This document shows positions 42,903 through 55,222 of a stretch of 64,000 nucleotides of DNA, one piece after another. The notes below the pieces were generated by a model, which saw only the letters and a list, made by a program, of their open reading frames with translations, searched no databases and was not told where the DNA came from. Numbering within the stretch: the stretch's first letter is position 1; every line of letters begins with the position of its first letter. Origin of the DNA: Euphorbia lathyris (lineage: Eukaryota; Streptophyta; Magnoliopsida; Malpighiales; Euphorbiaceae); NCBI RefSeq assembly GCF_963576675.1, contig NC_088919.1, positions 48,382,501 to 48,446,500 of the forward strand, written 5' to 3'. The position numbers and the translations under genes were made by a program.

Positions 42903-45900
42903 TGTAGGTGCCGCGGCCTCGCCCGGGCGGACCGGGGGGTGGACACCGTTGACGATAGATGCTGTGATTGGCACCGAAAGCAACCAATCGCGGAATCAAA
43001 CTGCTCGGCAGGGCCGAAGCTCGGAGTATGGAAGAGTCGCCACCCACGAATGGGAAATGAACACCGATCCCTTGCGGGAGACCGGTGAGGGTTCGGAAAA
43101 CTTAGGTACGAGCCGAGAAGGCTAGCTCCTTTCCGGAGAAAGGCTACTAGGCACCCCGACATCGCCCGGTTATGAACCACCGGCCTCCTACTTAGCATGT
43201 TAGGCGCTAACGGACTAATCGCATATTTCTTTAAGTTTAAAATTCATTTGAAACCTTTTCTTTCTCGTTTTGGAAACCGTTTTGAGCATATATTATTGAA
43301 AGCCACATTAGTAAAGAATCACCCATTTACATGAATTTAGAGTATATGGAAGAAAGAGGGAGATAGAAAGAAGAATTGGTTTATTTACGACGTGAATTAT
43401 GCTTTATATTATACATTAAGTCTAAACTAATCTCACTCCCCAAAAAGCGAGTTTATTTACATGGTTCGTGCCTCAATCGTCGTTGGAACGATTTAGGCCC
43501 GTTTCAAAACCCCGTTAATTTATATGCTTTTTACTCGAGTCGTCGTTGGAACGACTTAAGCGTTTTGAAAACGTGAGGTAAAAAGAGTATCTAAACCAAA
43601 AAACGTGATCAAGCATACAAGTCCATTTATTTTTGTACAAAACCGTTTAGTTAGGAAAACGATTCAAAACTCTACTATTTACAAATAAAGAACGATTTTA
43701 ATTACAAGGTTCGCTTAATCCGTCGTTGGAACGGATCAAGGTTTTAAAACGTGATATTTTGGAAATGGTTTAAAATGATAAAAAGCCTTTTATTTGCACT
43801 TTAGGAATATCTAGAAAAACTTTAATTTAAATAAGCAACTTGAATTCTCCTTTTGTGTTTTATTTTCCCTTTTTTCGCTCAATTAGCCCTTACTTAAATA
43901 TAACTACAATAATTAACGAATTTAATTCCAAAATTCACCCAACCAAATGCATTTGAAATATATACATATAGATGTCAAATGGAAAAAGAAGGAATATATA
44001 CATATATATATATACATTTTTAGTAAAAAAAAATGGTAATTATACCTATAGATTAAAGAGAAAATATGTATACTATGATTATTAATAGGTAAAAATAATA
44101 TTAGACACTTTACACCTATATTTCAATTGGAAAACATGTAAAAGCAATGAACAAGGTTCATAAACGATAAGAAAATAAATTTTTACCCAAAATAGTTATT
44201 ATGATAAATGTATAGAAAATAACCCTCCCCCAAACATATATCAAATTTAGATAATAGAAAACACCACCTAATAACCCAAAAGTATTTATTAATTAACTAT
44301 CCCAAATATCCCAAACAAATGACCTCCCAAAATAATAACTAATATAACTTGATAAAAACCAAAAAAACTATATATATATACATATAATTTTACAAAATGA
44401 GATTAAAAGTACCAAATAATACCCTAATATACCCATATCTATATATTCACCCTTTAACCCCATTAAAACAAACTCTAAAATTGACAAATAACCTATAACC
44501 AATAAAGTGTAAAACGTCACAAACGGTCCCTGCTTTTATTAGGGAGCAAAAAGAAGTCCCCAAAAATACTAATATATAACCCAACCCATATACAAATATA
44601 CCTATTTACTAATACACATATATTAATAATAGTAAATTCATCCCCTCTCTACACGTAACATATATGATATATATTATATATACATAAAAGGAAAAATTGG
44701 AAAATACCTAGACCAGTCCCTGGTTTTGTAAAACAATTTAAAACAATATCCAAATATAATCAAACCCATATTTAACCATGTCCAAATAAATAAATATATA
44801 TGTATATAGAAACTATATGATAAGTATTATTCCAAGTCACAAAAATAGACTAACACATACTAACTATATTATTATTAATAACATAAGCATATTTGACCCC
44901 AAAAAATCGAAACCGGAAATAAAAGATGATTATTGAAGATTCTGGCAGAGTTAGTGACGAAAAATCTGTCACTAACCTGCTTTTAGTGACAGAAAACGGA
45001 AAGTTAAAGAAACAGTCCCTATACTTTCCAGATTTATTAAAAAACTTTAGATCTAATCTAATCTATCATTTTGGTCACCGAACTACCCAAATCGGGTCAT
45101 AGTCTATAACGAAGACTCCCAAAATGATGTTTTATTTCAAAACGTTAATCAAAAATATTTTTAAATTTTAGATCTACAACGTTTTAGTCCCGAACTACCC
45201 TTAAATCGGGTCACGGCTCGTATTGGGACTTAAAACGAGGTTTTCCGTTTCAAATCAAAACCAAAGATTTATTTAATGAAAACAGAAAATTAATTCAACA
45301 AATCTAAACAATAAAAGTGCAAAAAATAAATAAATAAAAAGATCTAAATAACAAAAATGCAATAAAAAGAGTAAATGGGTCTAGTTCCTCGGATTATTAC
45401 CTCTCAATCGGTAATGGAAATCCCAAATCAAGTCGATGGATTGTGTTTTGAGTCATTTTTTTTGTGTTTTTTCTTTGGTTCGGGTCTCGTTGAATTTTTT
45501 CAGGGGTTCGGGTTTTTTTTTTCTCCCTCTTAAATGCCTTGGGCTCCATCCTATTTATAGGCATGGAGCCTTCACCATTAAGGTTTTTTTGACTTGGAGC
45601 CTAAGGGTAGGCTCCAAGAAAAGCTAAATTAGCTTACTCTTGACTTGGAGCCAAGGGTAAACTAATTTGGCTTAATGACTCATTATTATAATTATTATTA
45701 TTCCTAATATAATTATTATTATTATTATTTGATTTTAATTTTAATTTTTTTATATAAATCCTAAGCTAAAATTGCACTTGGCATTTGGCCAAGTGCAACA
45801 AAATGCACTTGGCCGAATGCCAAGTGCAGGGGGCTGGGCCTGGGCGGCCCAGCCCCGTCACGGGCCGTCCAACGGCCCGTGACGTAAATACTGGCCCCCG

Positions 45901-46381
45901 ACGGGGCCGCGTTTATATATACTAAAAAAAATAAAAATGTTTAATTAAACAAAATACATCTAAAAATAACCAAAATCAATAACGATTTTCATCGAAAATG
46001 ATTTTCGTCAAAACTGATTTTATAAAATTAGCTTTTATAAAATCGATCTTTTTACAAAACCATATATATTTTTTGGATTGCTCGAACAGCAAAATAAAAC
46101 CCTCTATCGTCCCGAGACTTTATTAATAATAAAATAAATAAGAAAAGGGCGTGAAATACCCCGAACTCGGCGAGACGATTTAAGATTTCACTCGCGGAAC
46201 CGATTCGCCCGTCATCTCGATTCGATTTCCAAATTCGATCAAACCGGTCTCCACGGTTCCTTCGAACAACGTTTTTTTTATTATTTATTATTTTTTATTG
46301 ACTCATCATTTATTTCAATCGACTGATTTGGATCCCTTTTTATAATTTTTCTTCATCGGTCCTCCGACCCCGGTGTTTACA
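42903..46381 (-). repeat. Element C 5' LTR (right copy)
   Basis: 3,479 bp. It keeps a 28-bp GC-rich segment near 45,847-45,880 that forms GTCACGGGCCG/CGGCCCGTGAC; the left LTR has lost one arm. The three TCGTTGGAA-loop hairpins recur at 43470-43498, 43534-43560 and 43714-43740. TATA box at 45551-45560. Confidence 0.95.
45551..45560 (-). promoter_or_regulatory. TATA box of element C right (5') LTR
   Basis: Minus strand CTATAAATAG. It drives the full-length transcript. The three hairpins lie about 1.8 to 2.1 kb downstream in the transcribed LTR part. Confidence 0.65.
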
Positions 46382-46386
46382 ACTGA

Positions 46387-48084
46387 GCTCCTACTTGTCT
46401 TCTTGTAAACACAAGCCTCTTCCGAGTTTTGTTCGAAACCAAATTGTTTTATGGTTTCATCAAAACGTTTGTTCCAGCTTCTAGATGCTTGCTTGAGTCC
46501 ATAAATGGACCTTTGAAGTTTGCAAACCTTGGTTGCATTCTTCGACGTGAAACCTTCAGGTTGCATCATGTATACATCCTCAAGTAGGTTTCCATTTAGG
46601 AAAGCTGTTTTCACATCCATTTGCCAAATCTCATAATCAAAATGAGCGGCAATTGCAAGCAATATTCTGATGAATTTGAACATGGCTACTGGAGAGAAAG
46701 TCTCGACATAGTCAATACCTTGCCTTTGACGATATCCTTTTGCTACTAACCTAGCTTTGTAGGTACTAACCTTTCCATCCATGTTTGTCTTCTTCTTGAA
46801 GATCCATCTGCACCCAATGGGTTTTATCCCTTCGGGTGGATCAACCAAGGTCCACACTTGGTTAGTATACATGGAGTCCATTTCAGAATTCATGGCTTCA
46901 AGCCATGCTTTAGATTTTGGACTAGTAAGAGCTTCTTCGTAGGTTTCGGGTTCATCGTCTAACACGGGAACCAATTCGTCATCTCCCACTAGAAAACCAT
47001 ATCTAACTGGGAGTTCACGAATTCTTTGAGACCTACGAGTGGGATATGACACTTGTGTTTCATCTAGTGAAACGGGTTCGGGTTTAACTTCTTCCGCGTT
47101 TTCAACATGTGATTCCTCTTGAACTTCCTCAAGTTCAATCACGCTTCCATTCTGTGTTTCTTCCAAAAACTCTTTCTCTAGAAACACTGCGTGTTTGGAT
47201 ACTATTACATTTTGGTCATCTGGATGATAAAAGTAATATCCCATAGTTTCCTTTGGGTATCCAATGAAGAAACACTTGTCAGATTTGGGATCTAATTTAT
47301 CTGACACAATACATTTGACGTATGCTGAACATCCCCATATTCTCATGAAAGAGAAGATGGGTTTTCTACCAACGAACAGTTCGAATGGTGTGGAATTGGC
47401 GGATTTGGTTGGAACTTGGTTTAAGGTAAATAGGGCAGTTTCTAAGGCATAGCCCCAGAATGATTTTGGAAGAGAAGTGGTGCTCATCATGGATCATATC
47501 ATATCTAGTAAGGTGCGATTTCTCCTTTCTGATACACCATTGTGTTGTGGTGTATAAGGAGGTGTCTATTGTGAGCATATTCCACATTCATTTAGATAAC
47601 TCATAAATTCTTCAGAAAGATATTCTCCACCTCGATCAGATCGAAGTACTGTTTGATTCTCAACTTCATTCTTGAAGCATTTGAATTTCTCAAAAGCTTC
47701 TGACTTGTGCTTCATCAAATAGATGTAACCATATCTGGTATGATCATCTATGAAGCTAATGAAGTATCTGAATCCTCCTCTTTCTTAGACTGACATAGGA
47801 CCACATACATCTGAATGTATTAATCCTAGAGTGTCTGATACACGCTGACCTTTATTGCTAAAGGGTGTCTTTGTCATTTTTCCTTTTAAACATGACTCAC
47901 ACGTTCCCATCGATTCACAATCAATTGAGTCTATAAGCCCATCTTCATGTAGCTTAAGCATGCGTCTCTGGTTTATATGGCCTAAACGACAATGCCACAA
48001 GTAAGTTGAGTTATCTAATCTAAGTCTTTTGGTATCAATTGTGAAAGCAGAAACTTTATCATTCAAAACATAAATCTCATTCAA
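46387..48084 (-). pseudogene. Element B integrase and RT N-terminal part
   Basis: 47785-48084 has the zinc domain (LWHCRLGHINQRRML, CESCLKGK) and LIHSDVCGPM. The core continues through LRSDRGGEY to PQHNGVSERRNRTLLDMI, interrupted by stops near 47785, 47573 and 47491. 46387-47490 is the linker and RT N-terminal half (RLVAKGYRQRQGIDYVETFS, WQMDVKTAFLNGN, SIYGLKQASRSW), ending at the C insertion just before the YVDD motif. It is in frame with the RT part at 11,790. A frameshift near 48,083 separates it from protease. Confidence 0.9.
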
Positions 48085-49274
48085 TGATATTCCTGAAAAA
48101 TAGAAACTTTGTTTCTATAAAATTCGCAATTATTGTTCTTAATTGAAACATGAAAGCCATCTTCTACTAGACAGCTAATAGAAATAATGTTACGAGACAT
48201 ATCCGGAACATACAAACAGTTCCTTAACACTACTACAAGTCCTGATGGTAGATGTAGATCATAGTTTCCAATTGCGAGTGCGACAACCCTTGCACCATTT
48301 CCAACTCGCAAGTTTATGTCTCTTTTCTTCAATTCTCTAGTTTGTTTTAGTTCCTACATATTCATACAAATATGAGATCCACATCCGGTATCTAATACCC
48401 AAGATTCAGACTGTGAAATTGAGTTAATTTCAATATAGAACATACCAGAAGTTGAAGCACCGTCCTTTCCCTTCTTGAGAGAAGCTAGGTACTCCTTGCA
48501 ATTTCTCCTCCAATGCCCATCTTTACCACAGAAGTGGCATTCCCCTTTGGGCTTCTTGACTTGCTTTCCTTTGGCCTGGGCTGACTTGCCTCCCTTGTTC
48601 TTCTTGGGATATTTAGGATTAGGAAAATTCCCCTTCCTCTTCTTTGATCCCTCAATCACAAGAGCGGGTACCACCTTATCTTTCTTCAGGTTGGGCTCAA
48701 CAGTCTTCAGCATATTGGCGAGCTCTTCAAGAGAGGTGTGTAAGTCATTCATTTGATAGTTCATGGTGAACTGTGAATAACTATCTGAGAGGGATTGAAG
48801 AAGCAAGTCTACACTTAGTTCGTGATCCATCGCAAAGCCAATACTTGAAAGTTTGGTGATATAGCCAATCATCTTGACACAATGTGTCATAACAGATGTG
48901 CCCTCTTGCATCCTGCAGCGAAACAACAGTTTTGATATCTCAAAACGTTCGCACCGAGTTTGTTTCCCAAACAACTCCTTCAAGTGCATGACAATAGAAT
49001 AGGCATCCATTTCCTCATGTTGCCTTTGCAGATCTGGTGTCATCGATGCAAGTGTGATACACCCAGCGTGTTCATCATCAGATTTATGCTTCTGATAGGC
49101 ATCAATCTCTTCAATGGGTGCATCATTGGCCGGAAGAACGGGTATCGATGTATCCAGTACATACCCTATCTTTTCGAACTTCAAAACAATTTTGAGGCTA
49201 CGAAACCAGTCGGCGAAGTTTGAACCATTCAACTTGTTATCGGTAAGGATATTTCTTAGATCGGTTTTCGACAT
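48085..49274 (-). pseudogene. Element B gag and protease
   Basis: 48354-49274 (ATG at 49272-49274) encodes Copia Gag: LNGSNFADWFRSLKIVL, ELFGKQTRCERFEISKLLF, one CCHC knuckle CHFCGKDGHWRRNC, then the protease active site SWVLDTGCGSHIC. A TAG at 48354-48356 interrupts. The same frame continues at 48081-48332 with the protease C-terminal half (LYVPDMSRNIISISCL). Single-nucleotide damage would be enough to explain the breaks. Confidence 0.88.
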
Positions 49275-50736
49275 GATTGTTTTTAGAGTACGATTTAAAA
49301 TTAACCTGGGAGTGAGAAAAGTGACGGATGTTATTCATTTGTTTAATTCATTTACAATTTAAATACGCTGGACTTTTACGTTTTAAATTGCTCCCACTAT
49401 TTTACCAAATTAATAACCCTCTATATTAATTCGAAGGATATTCATAATTCCTTTAGTGAGCTAGAATCCTAACTCCTGAAATTTCACCTTGAGTTTACTC
49501 AGCAAGCTAGTTTCATTCATTAGGTAGATTCATGTAATCAATCACATCAAACATGTGATTTCTAGGTTGTTGGGTTACTAACTACATTAGTAACTGATAT
49601 GTGTCATCTATCAATCCCAACCATATTGCCCATTAGGTTAGAACAACATGAGTTTACCCATCCAATTATTCTATCCTAATTTAAGCATTACCCCATATTC
49701 ATGAAAAGCGATTTTTCAATAATTCAGGTGTTACCATAAGACCCCGAGCTTGAGTTTACTCAACAACCCAAAGGCCCCCAGTACTGCCGGCTGAATTATA
49801 ATATTAGGGAGGGGCAACCAATTTTAATAACTTGCTTATTTACTTAACTTTTGATTAGTGAGGGATTTTATTTAAGTCTCATAATCTAACTTAGTCTTGA
49901 TTTGCTTTAGCACATATCAAACATTCATACATTCAACATTGACAATTATGGACATATCTTTAAGTTTATTCCGTTGAGCCAGAAACGGAATAAAGGGTCA
50001 TCCAATTTCAATTATGCATATCCTAATTAATTCGAATAATTCATTTAATACTTTGAATTACTTATATCAAATATTTAAGTAAAAAAAACTTTTAAATAAA
50101 TTGATTTTGATAATCAAAACAAATTATTATATTCTGAAACATATACACATATATATATTCAAAATCCGGGCCTGCTTTTAAAAAAACAATTTTTAAAACG
50201 GTGCCCTTCGGGCCGGGCCGATTTAATCGGCCCGCCCTCCGTAACAGCTGCTGCCTCGCGGCAGCAGCAAGTCGCAGGGGAACCGCTGCTGTTACAGCAG
50301 CGGCGCCCCCACTGTTGGTTGCTGCGCAAGGCAGCAACCAACCCCAACAGCCGCTCGGGGTTGCTGCCTCGCGGCAGCGACTCCGAACGGCTATTCGTAT
50401 TTATTTTTTTTATTTTAAATATATATATATATATATAATTGTTCTAAAACAGTTTCAAAATAATTTTCAGAATATTAAAACAGTTTTATCTTTTAGATTT
50501 AATAAAACAAAACGTTTTAATTATCTAACTATAAAAATTTTAGGTTTTGTTTAAAACGATTATCAACCGAAATAATCAGGAACTATGCATAATCAGTTTT
50601 AATTAACAAGTAATCAAAACTTATTTATCATTAGGTTAATTGAACTAATCGATTAATTAATTTAACCTAACAATAAATCTATTCAATCTGATTGAAAAAC
50701 TCTTTTATTTACATATATGAAATAACAAATTAACAT
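49275..50736. other. Element B leader with GC-rich hairpin cluster
   Basis: About 1.46 kb between PBS and gag, no gene. It is AT-rich except for 50,205-50,395, which holds five close hairpins (see the separate entry). The remainder shows nothing distinctive. Confidence 0.75.
50205..50395. repeat. Cluster of five perfect or near-perfect hairpins in element B leader
   Basis: Stems: CGGGCCGATT/AATCGGCCCG (50214-50234, one-base centre). GCTGCTGCC/GGCAGCAGC with loop TCGC (50247-50268). CCGCTGCTG/CAGCAGCGG with loop TTA (50283-50303). GTTGGTTGCTGC/GCAGCAACCAAC with loop GCAAG (50314-50342). GTTGCTGCC/GGCAGCGAC with loop TCGC and one G-T pair (50360-50381). Present once, inside B, about 350-540 bases downstream of the PBS in the genomic RNA. 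Confidence 0.9.
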
Positions 50737-50750
50737 AGGCTCTGATACCA
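50737..50750 (-). other. Primer binding site of element B
   Basis: Minus strand TGGTATCAGAGCCT, initiator tRNA-Met type, one base inside the 5' LTR. Confidence 0.93.
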
Positions 50751-50751
50751 A

Positions 50752-52599
50752 TGTAGGAAAATAGACAAGCCTAGGCATAGCGGAATAATAAAATTTTATC
50801 TATTTTATCTATTTCCCTTTTCCAAGATCTGTTAATTGTTATTTCATATAAAGAGGGATAGAAAGTAATACCTTTACTGATGAACTATCTACCGTTGCAA
50901 ACGAAGTACCCACAACTTGTTATTATCAACTCGTGAACCACGAACGTTTGATTCAACACAAAACAAAAGATAATCAGTAATCAACCTTCAATGAATAGCA
51001 ATCGCAATGATTGCCTCTAACAGAAATCGATACGAGATCAAAGAGAGAGTAAGAAATTAAAGTAATTAGCCGAGACGACGACGGAACGATTCCTTGCTCT
51101 CCTGAATAGGGTTGGCCGAAATCTGGGGTTAGGGGGTCTATTTATAGACTCCTCAAAACCCTAATCCCAGTTGTGTTAGGAATTTAATTAATTGGAATCT
51201 TATTCTAAATAGGATTCCTAATTAGATAATTAAATAAACACTTTAATATTATCTAAACAATAACTAATTATATTTAGATAATTATTATTAATCAAATTAA
51301 TAATCAATTAATGTTAGGGATAATTAATTAGAGTTCCAATCACATAAAAACTTCTAATTAATATTATCAGATAATCTTTTAATTTAATCCATAATTATAA
51401 TCAAATTATAATTATTAATCAAATTAATTTATCCCCTAATATATATATATATATATATATACAGTATATATATAAATTTCGGCCCACATAGTGTGTCTTT
51501 ACTAATTACATTTTCGTCCTCCGATTCCAAGTCCCATATGCGACCCATTAGGTTCTTTATTGCCACTAGCCGTATATATCCTTTGAAATTATTCATCACG
51601 ATTAATTCCAACATGTATATAACGGAATACCGTCGCGAGCTGTTACTAGCAGAACCTATGATATTCCCCCAGAGCAATTAAGAAGTCAGGTTGATAACTG
51701 GCGTTAACCTTTCTGTATTAGGTACAGTATAATACGATCCTTCATCAACTATATCCTGTCGGTCAATTCCTTATAACCATGGAATGTGTCAAGGTTACAT
51801 ATAACGAAAAGTCCGGTTTTACTTGTACAGGTTGAATTTACTCTGAAAAGATAAGTTAAGTGAAATGTTCATTTCTACTCTTAACTGTATCACCTTGCAA
51901 GGATTTCAGTCAATTCACCACAAGCGGCCATTTGGATATATCTCCCACTTATCGGGAGTGACGAATGCTCAATCTGACATTAACCATTCTGCAATCACTT
52001 TGCGTGATACCCAACCCTGCTCTCACACACCCTAGGCTCTCACCTATTGGATCGTGCTCGCACAGAATCAAAGTACTAGACTCCATAATCCAGAATTACT
52101 AATTAACGAATATTTGAGTCTGAGGATTAGTTATACCTACTAACACCAATGAGATGAACAGTTGACACATTAGATAAATCAATCCATTCTGTTATCTCAA
52201 GTCGGGTCCCAATCCTAATGAACTCCTTCACCGGATCCATGTAACTGTCTAGATATCCGAATATCCAAAGCTTGTGAGATCAGCTTTCTGTCTCGACAGA
52301 AAACACTGTTACATGCAAGCCTCAACAGTAATATGCCAACCCTTATAACATATTACTTGACTTGGGTTTACTTTAAGTTTATTGGTCCATTATAAAGTAC
52401 AGTCTCACTTCATGCTTGTATGAACACTTTATAACTACTTAAATAAACTTAGGGTTACTTTCTTTATGAAAGATTATTGCCGTTATATATAGTTACATTT
52501 TAATGCTATATATCTAATTAAACAAATGATCAAATAAACAATTTATTCATTAATATTAATATTCTAAAACAATTGTCTTTAGGACACTAAACTCCAACA
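50752..52599 (-). repeat. Element B 5' LTR (right copy)
   Basis: 1,848 bp, TGTAGG...CAACA, matching the left copy apart from about 27 substitutions and small indels. TATA box at 51138-51147. Confidence 0.95.
51138..51147 (-). promoter_or_regulatory. TATA box of element B right (5') LTR
   Basis: Minus strand CTATAAATAG. This copy would drive the full-length B transcript. Confidence 0.65.
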
Positions 52600-52860
52600 C
52601 TGTGAACACTCCAACGATCAAGACAGTTAGACGTTCGAGAAGACTACTAAAGGAAATATTCGAAGAGCTTAGGGGTTACCCGATTTAGTAGTGAGTGTGA
52701 GAATGCCCGTTTCTTCCCTCTGTTGGGGGTATTTATAGTGAGCTGAGATGCCTTAATGGACCCTTCTTCTTGGGCCTTGAGATATTCCGAATTCTTGGGC
52801 CTTTGGGGCCTGTTTGGGCCTTGAGATATTCCGAATCATATGGTAATTGCATCAAAACTA
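52600..52860 (-). repeat. Element A 5' LTR, U3 side (continuation after B)
   Basis: Starts with the second CTGTG copy of B's target duplication and continues A's LTR. Contains a TATA box (52730-52738) and a direct repeat GGGCCTTGAGATATTCCGAA at 52772 and 52816, 44 bp apart. The outer border is uncertain because A's other LTR is not in the window; it probably lies between about 52,845 and the MITE at 52,882. Confidence 0.55.
52730..52738 (-). promoter_or_regulatory. TATA box of element A 5' LTR
   Basis: Minus strand CTATAAATA, about 250 bp from A's PBS once B is discounted, consistent with an LTR promoter now separated from its gag by the 43-kb B insertion. Confidence 0.6.
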
Positions 52861-52881
52861 AATAAATATACTAAATAATAT

Positions 52882-53142
52882 TCCCTCTGTTCCATAATAT
52901 TTGTCTTTTAAGATTAAAACACAAGAATTAAAAAATTTAATTAATGTTAACTAAAGGACTTTGTTATCCTTGTATTAATTCCATCCATTAATTAATTTTT
53001 ATCTATTCCTAAAATAAAAATGCAACTTAAATAGAGGTATATTTAAACATCAATAAATGTATATTGATTGAATCAGAACGTCAAATATATTATAGAACAA
53101 AAAAATTTCTCTAGAAAGACAAATATTATAGAATGGAGGGAG
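52882..53142. mobile_element. Stowaway-type MITE
   Basis: 261 bp bounded by TA (52880-52881 and 53143-53144). Termini TTCCCTCTGTTCCATAATAT and the complement of ATATTATAGAATGGAGGGAG agree with the Stowaway consensus CTCCCTCCGT. No coding capacity. Confidence 0.9.
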
Positions 53143-53144
53143 TA

Positions 53145-54728
53145 AGAGAGCTAACACTCATCAACCCTTATTGCGGACATGACCGATCGTAGGCATAGGC
53201 CAAAAAAAATCCCATGGGCCCAACTTTTTTTTAATTAAACAGACATACAGAGTAATTTTTTTATTTTATTTTAAATGTATTAATATCATTCATGCTTGAA
53301 AAGGCACAAATAATATGACATCTCAAGGTTAAAATTTATTTATCATTTATTAAAATAAATTTTAAATTTTTATGTATAATTTATTTATATTAAATAGACT
53401 CTTAACTCTTATTCCGGTTAGGATCCATAAATTATCTAGACCGACCATGTCTGTGGACGTATTTAATGGGAATGGAACATGAAATCTTCAATCCATGTTG
53501 CCAATTAAACTATACCCTATAGGTATACTAATTAATAACCCATAGGTAAATAATTTATTAGCTATCTTCTTTTTACCTAACATATTGTTTAGTCCACCTA
53601 TTTTAAAAAACACATTTATAATGTCTCTATCTTTTATCACTGTTTATCTTTTGGTTCTTCTATCTATTTTTTTTTTTTTAGATTTTTAACCGCTATATTT
53701 GGTATAAACAAGAAGACAGAAACTAACAGAGTAATATGATCATTTTCGAAACAAAATTTATCTATATTTATTCGGCATAAATAAATGATTCAGGACTTCT
53801 GTTGTTTGGGAAAGGGAATCAGAATATGCGATGCTGCATAATTTCGATATATTTAATAAATTTTTGATAAAATAATTGAACTTTTTTATTTATTTGAATA
53901 AACTTGGAACTGACCATTATTTTATTTCAATAAATCAAATAAACTTTTCTATTTAATTGAATAAGGTTATTTCAATCCATTCTAATAGAAAAAATCATTA
54001 AAATAATGATTTTAGAAACAATTATTTTTATATATAATATGACAGTCGTGTGACCGCATTCTGACAACAAAAAAATTATATTTTTCAACTGTTATCAACC
54101 ATTTCAAACAGTTGAATTATATAACCAATATATATATTTAAATTTTTGTTGCCGTATCATTTATATCATTTTCACCGTAATTTCAAGACATCATTTCTCA
54201 GTGATTTTTTCCATCTAAAATACTCAAAATGATTTTATTGAAAAGAAAAGTTTAATAATTTTATTAAAAGAAAATAAAAATCAAAACTTTTTGTAAAATA
54301 GACTCTAAATTTCAATGACCATGAATTTAATTTAAGTATGGATTAATGATTATATTTGATGATCTTTTGTAAAACTTAATCTAATCAACTTTAAAATGTA
54401 TTTAAAGTCCGCAACATTCAAAGACTGTGTTAGTAGGGGTAATTAGTATGGTTGGTCACAAAAATTTGGACAATATCTCATAAAAAGTTATAAAAGTTTA
54501 ATTTGTCTTAATAAAATCATTTAAATTTTGGTTTTGTTTTAATAAAGTCACTTTGGACGTTTTTCGATCATTTTTTCGATGAAATTGCTTATGTGGCATT
54601 TCAACGTCACGTCAGCGGTACTTAACATATTAAAAAAAAATAACTACACATTTTAATTAATAATCGATATGCCACGTAGGTTAATTTGTGGTTAAAATTT
54701 TAATTGACAACCCTTAAGATTGGTGACA
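53145..54728. other. AT-rich intergenic stretch
   Basis: No supported gene. Several phrases (TTTAATAAAATCATT, GCCACGTAGG) resemble decayed MITEs, but I found no clean termini. Confidence 0.5.
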
Positions 54729-54893
54729 GGTAACGGGTACTGAGTACTCTGGGAGTATTCCCATACCCGTTCCATTACCCTAACGGGTAATGGTTTCTAT
54801 CTCATACCCGTCTCATATTCTTTTATATAGAATATGTATAATCCTATTAGAATCGGGTAGTGTCAAATACCCGTAGGTATAGTACCCGTTGCC
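54729..54893. mobile_element. Small foldback element with ACGGGTA motifs (MITE-like)
   Basis: 165 bp with ends GGTAACGGGTACT and AGTACCCGTTGCC (one mismatch in 13). Internal copies of ACCCGT and ACGGGTA recur. No target duplication could be confirmed, so the superfamily is open. Confidence 0.4.
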
Positions 54894-55222
54894 ATCTTTG
54901 TCCTTATGTGTTAGTCTCTGATGTTGCACAACTATGACAATTTATAACAAAAAATTCCATTCTACCACACATTTTCTTTTACAACCCACAGTATTATTAA
55001 ATACCAGAAGGATTTACATATATATACTTTGACGAAGACTCATTATTTATATATGCATATGGAAAGTTTTATTACCCACCGGGTGCATTGAACTTAGTTG
55101 CTCTAGTGTTTATATTAGGGTTAATTTTAAAAAGATTTTTTTTTTCTTTTTTTTGTGGTTATACTCAGTTGCGGATGACGTAGTATGTTTTTTTTTTTTC
55201 AAAATGGTAACTCTCTTTCTTT

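Larger units (their letters stand above)
11791..46381 (-). mobile_element. Element C, Ogre-like (Tat) Ty3/Gypsy retrotransposon (hosts D and E)
   Basis: Long LTRs at 11791-15246 and 42903-46381 (TGTAGGTGCC...TACA on plus) are flanked by ACTGA (11786-11790 and 46382-46386). The PBS at 42884-42900 matches a plant tRNA-Arg 3' end, as reported for Ogre. The coding order on minus is gag, RT, RNase H, integrase, then a 2.7-kb repeat-rich 3' region. Element D is inserted in gag at 22241-38934. Without D and E, C is about 17.9 kb, in the range of the giant Ogre/Tat elements. I see no protease. About 43 LTR substitutions (about 1.25%) by hand count. Confidence 0.93.
8951..52599 (-). mobile_element. 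Element B, Ty1/Copia retrotransposon (hosts C, D and E)
   Basis: LTRs at 8951-10768 and 50752-52599 both run TGT...ACA in the element's direction. The flanks carry the 5-bp duplication CTGTG (8946-8950 and 52600-52604). The PBS (initiator tRNA-Met type) lies at 50737-50750, so the right LTR is the 5' LTR. The coding order gag, protease, integrase, RT, RNase H is Copia. Element C splits its RT at 11791-46381. Without the insert, B is about 9.1 kb. I did not settle its Copia sublineage; the long LTR would fit Angela/TAR-like elements. Confidence 0.95.
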
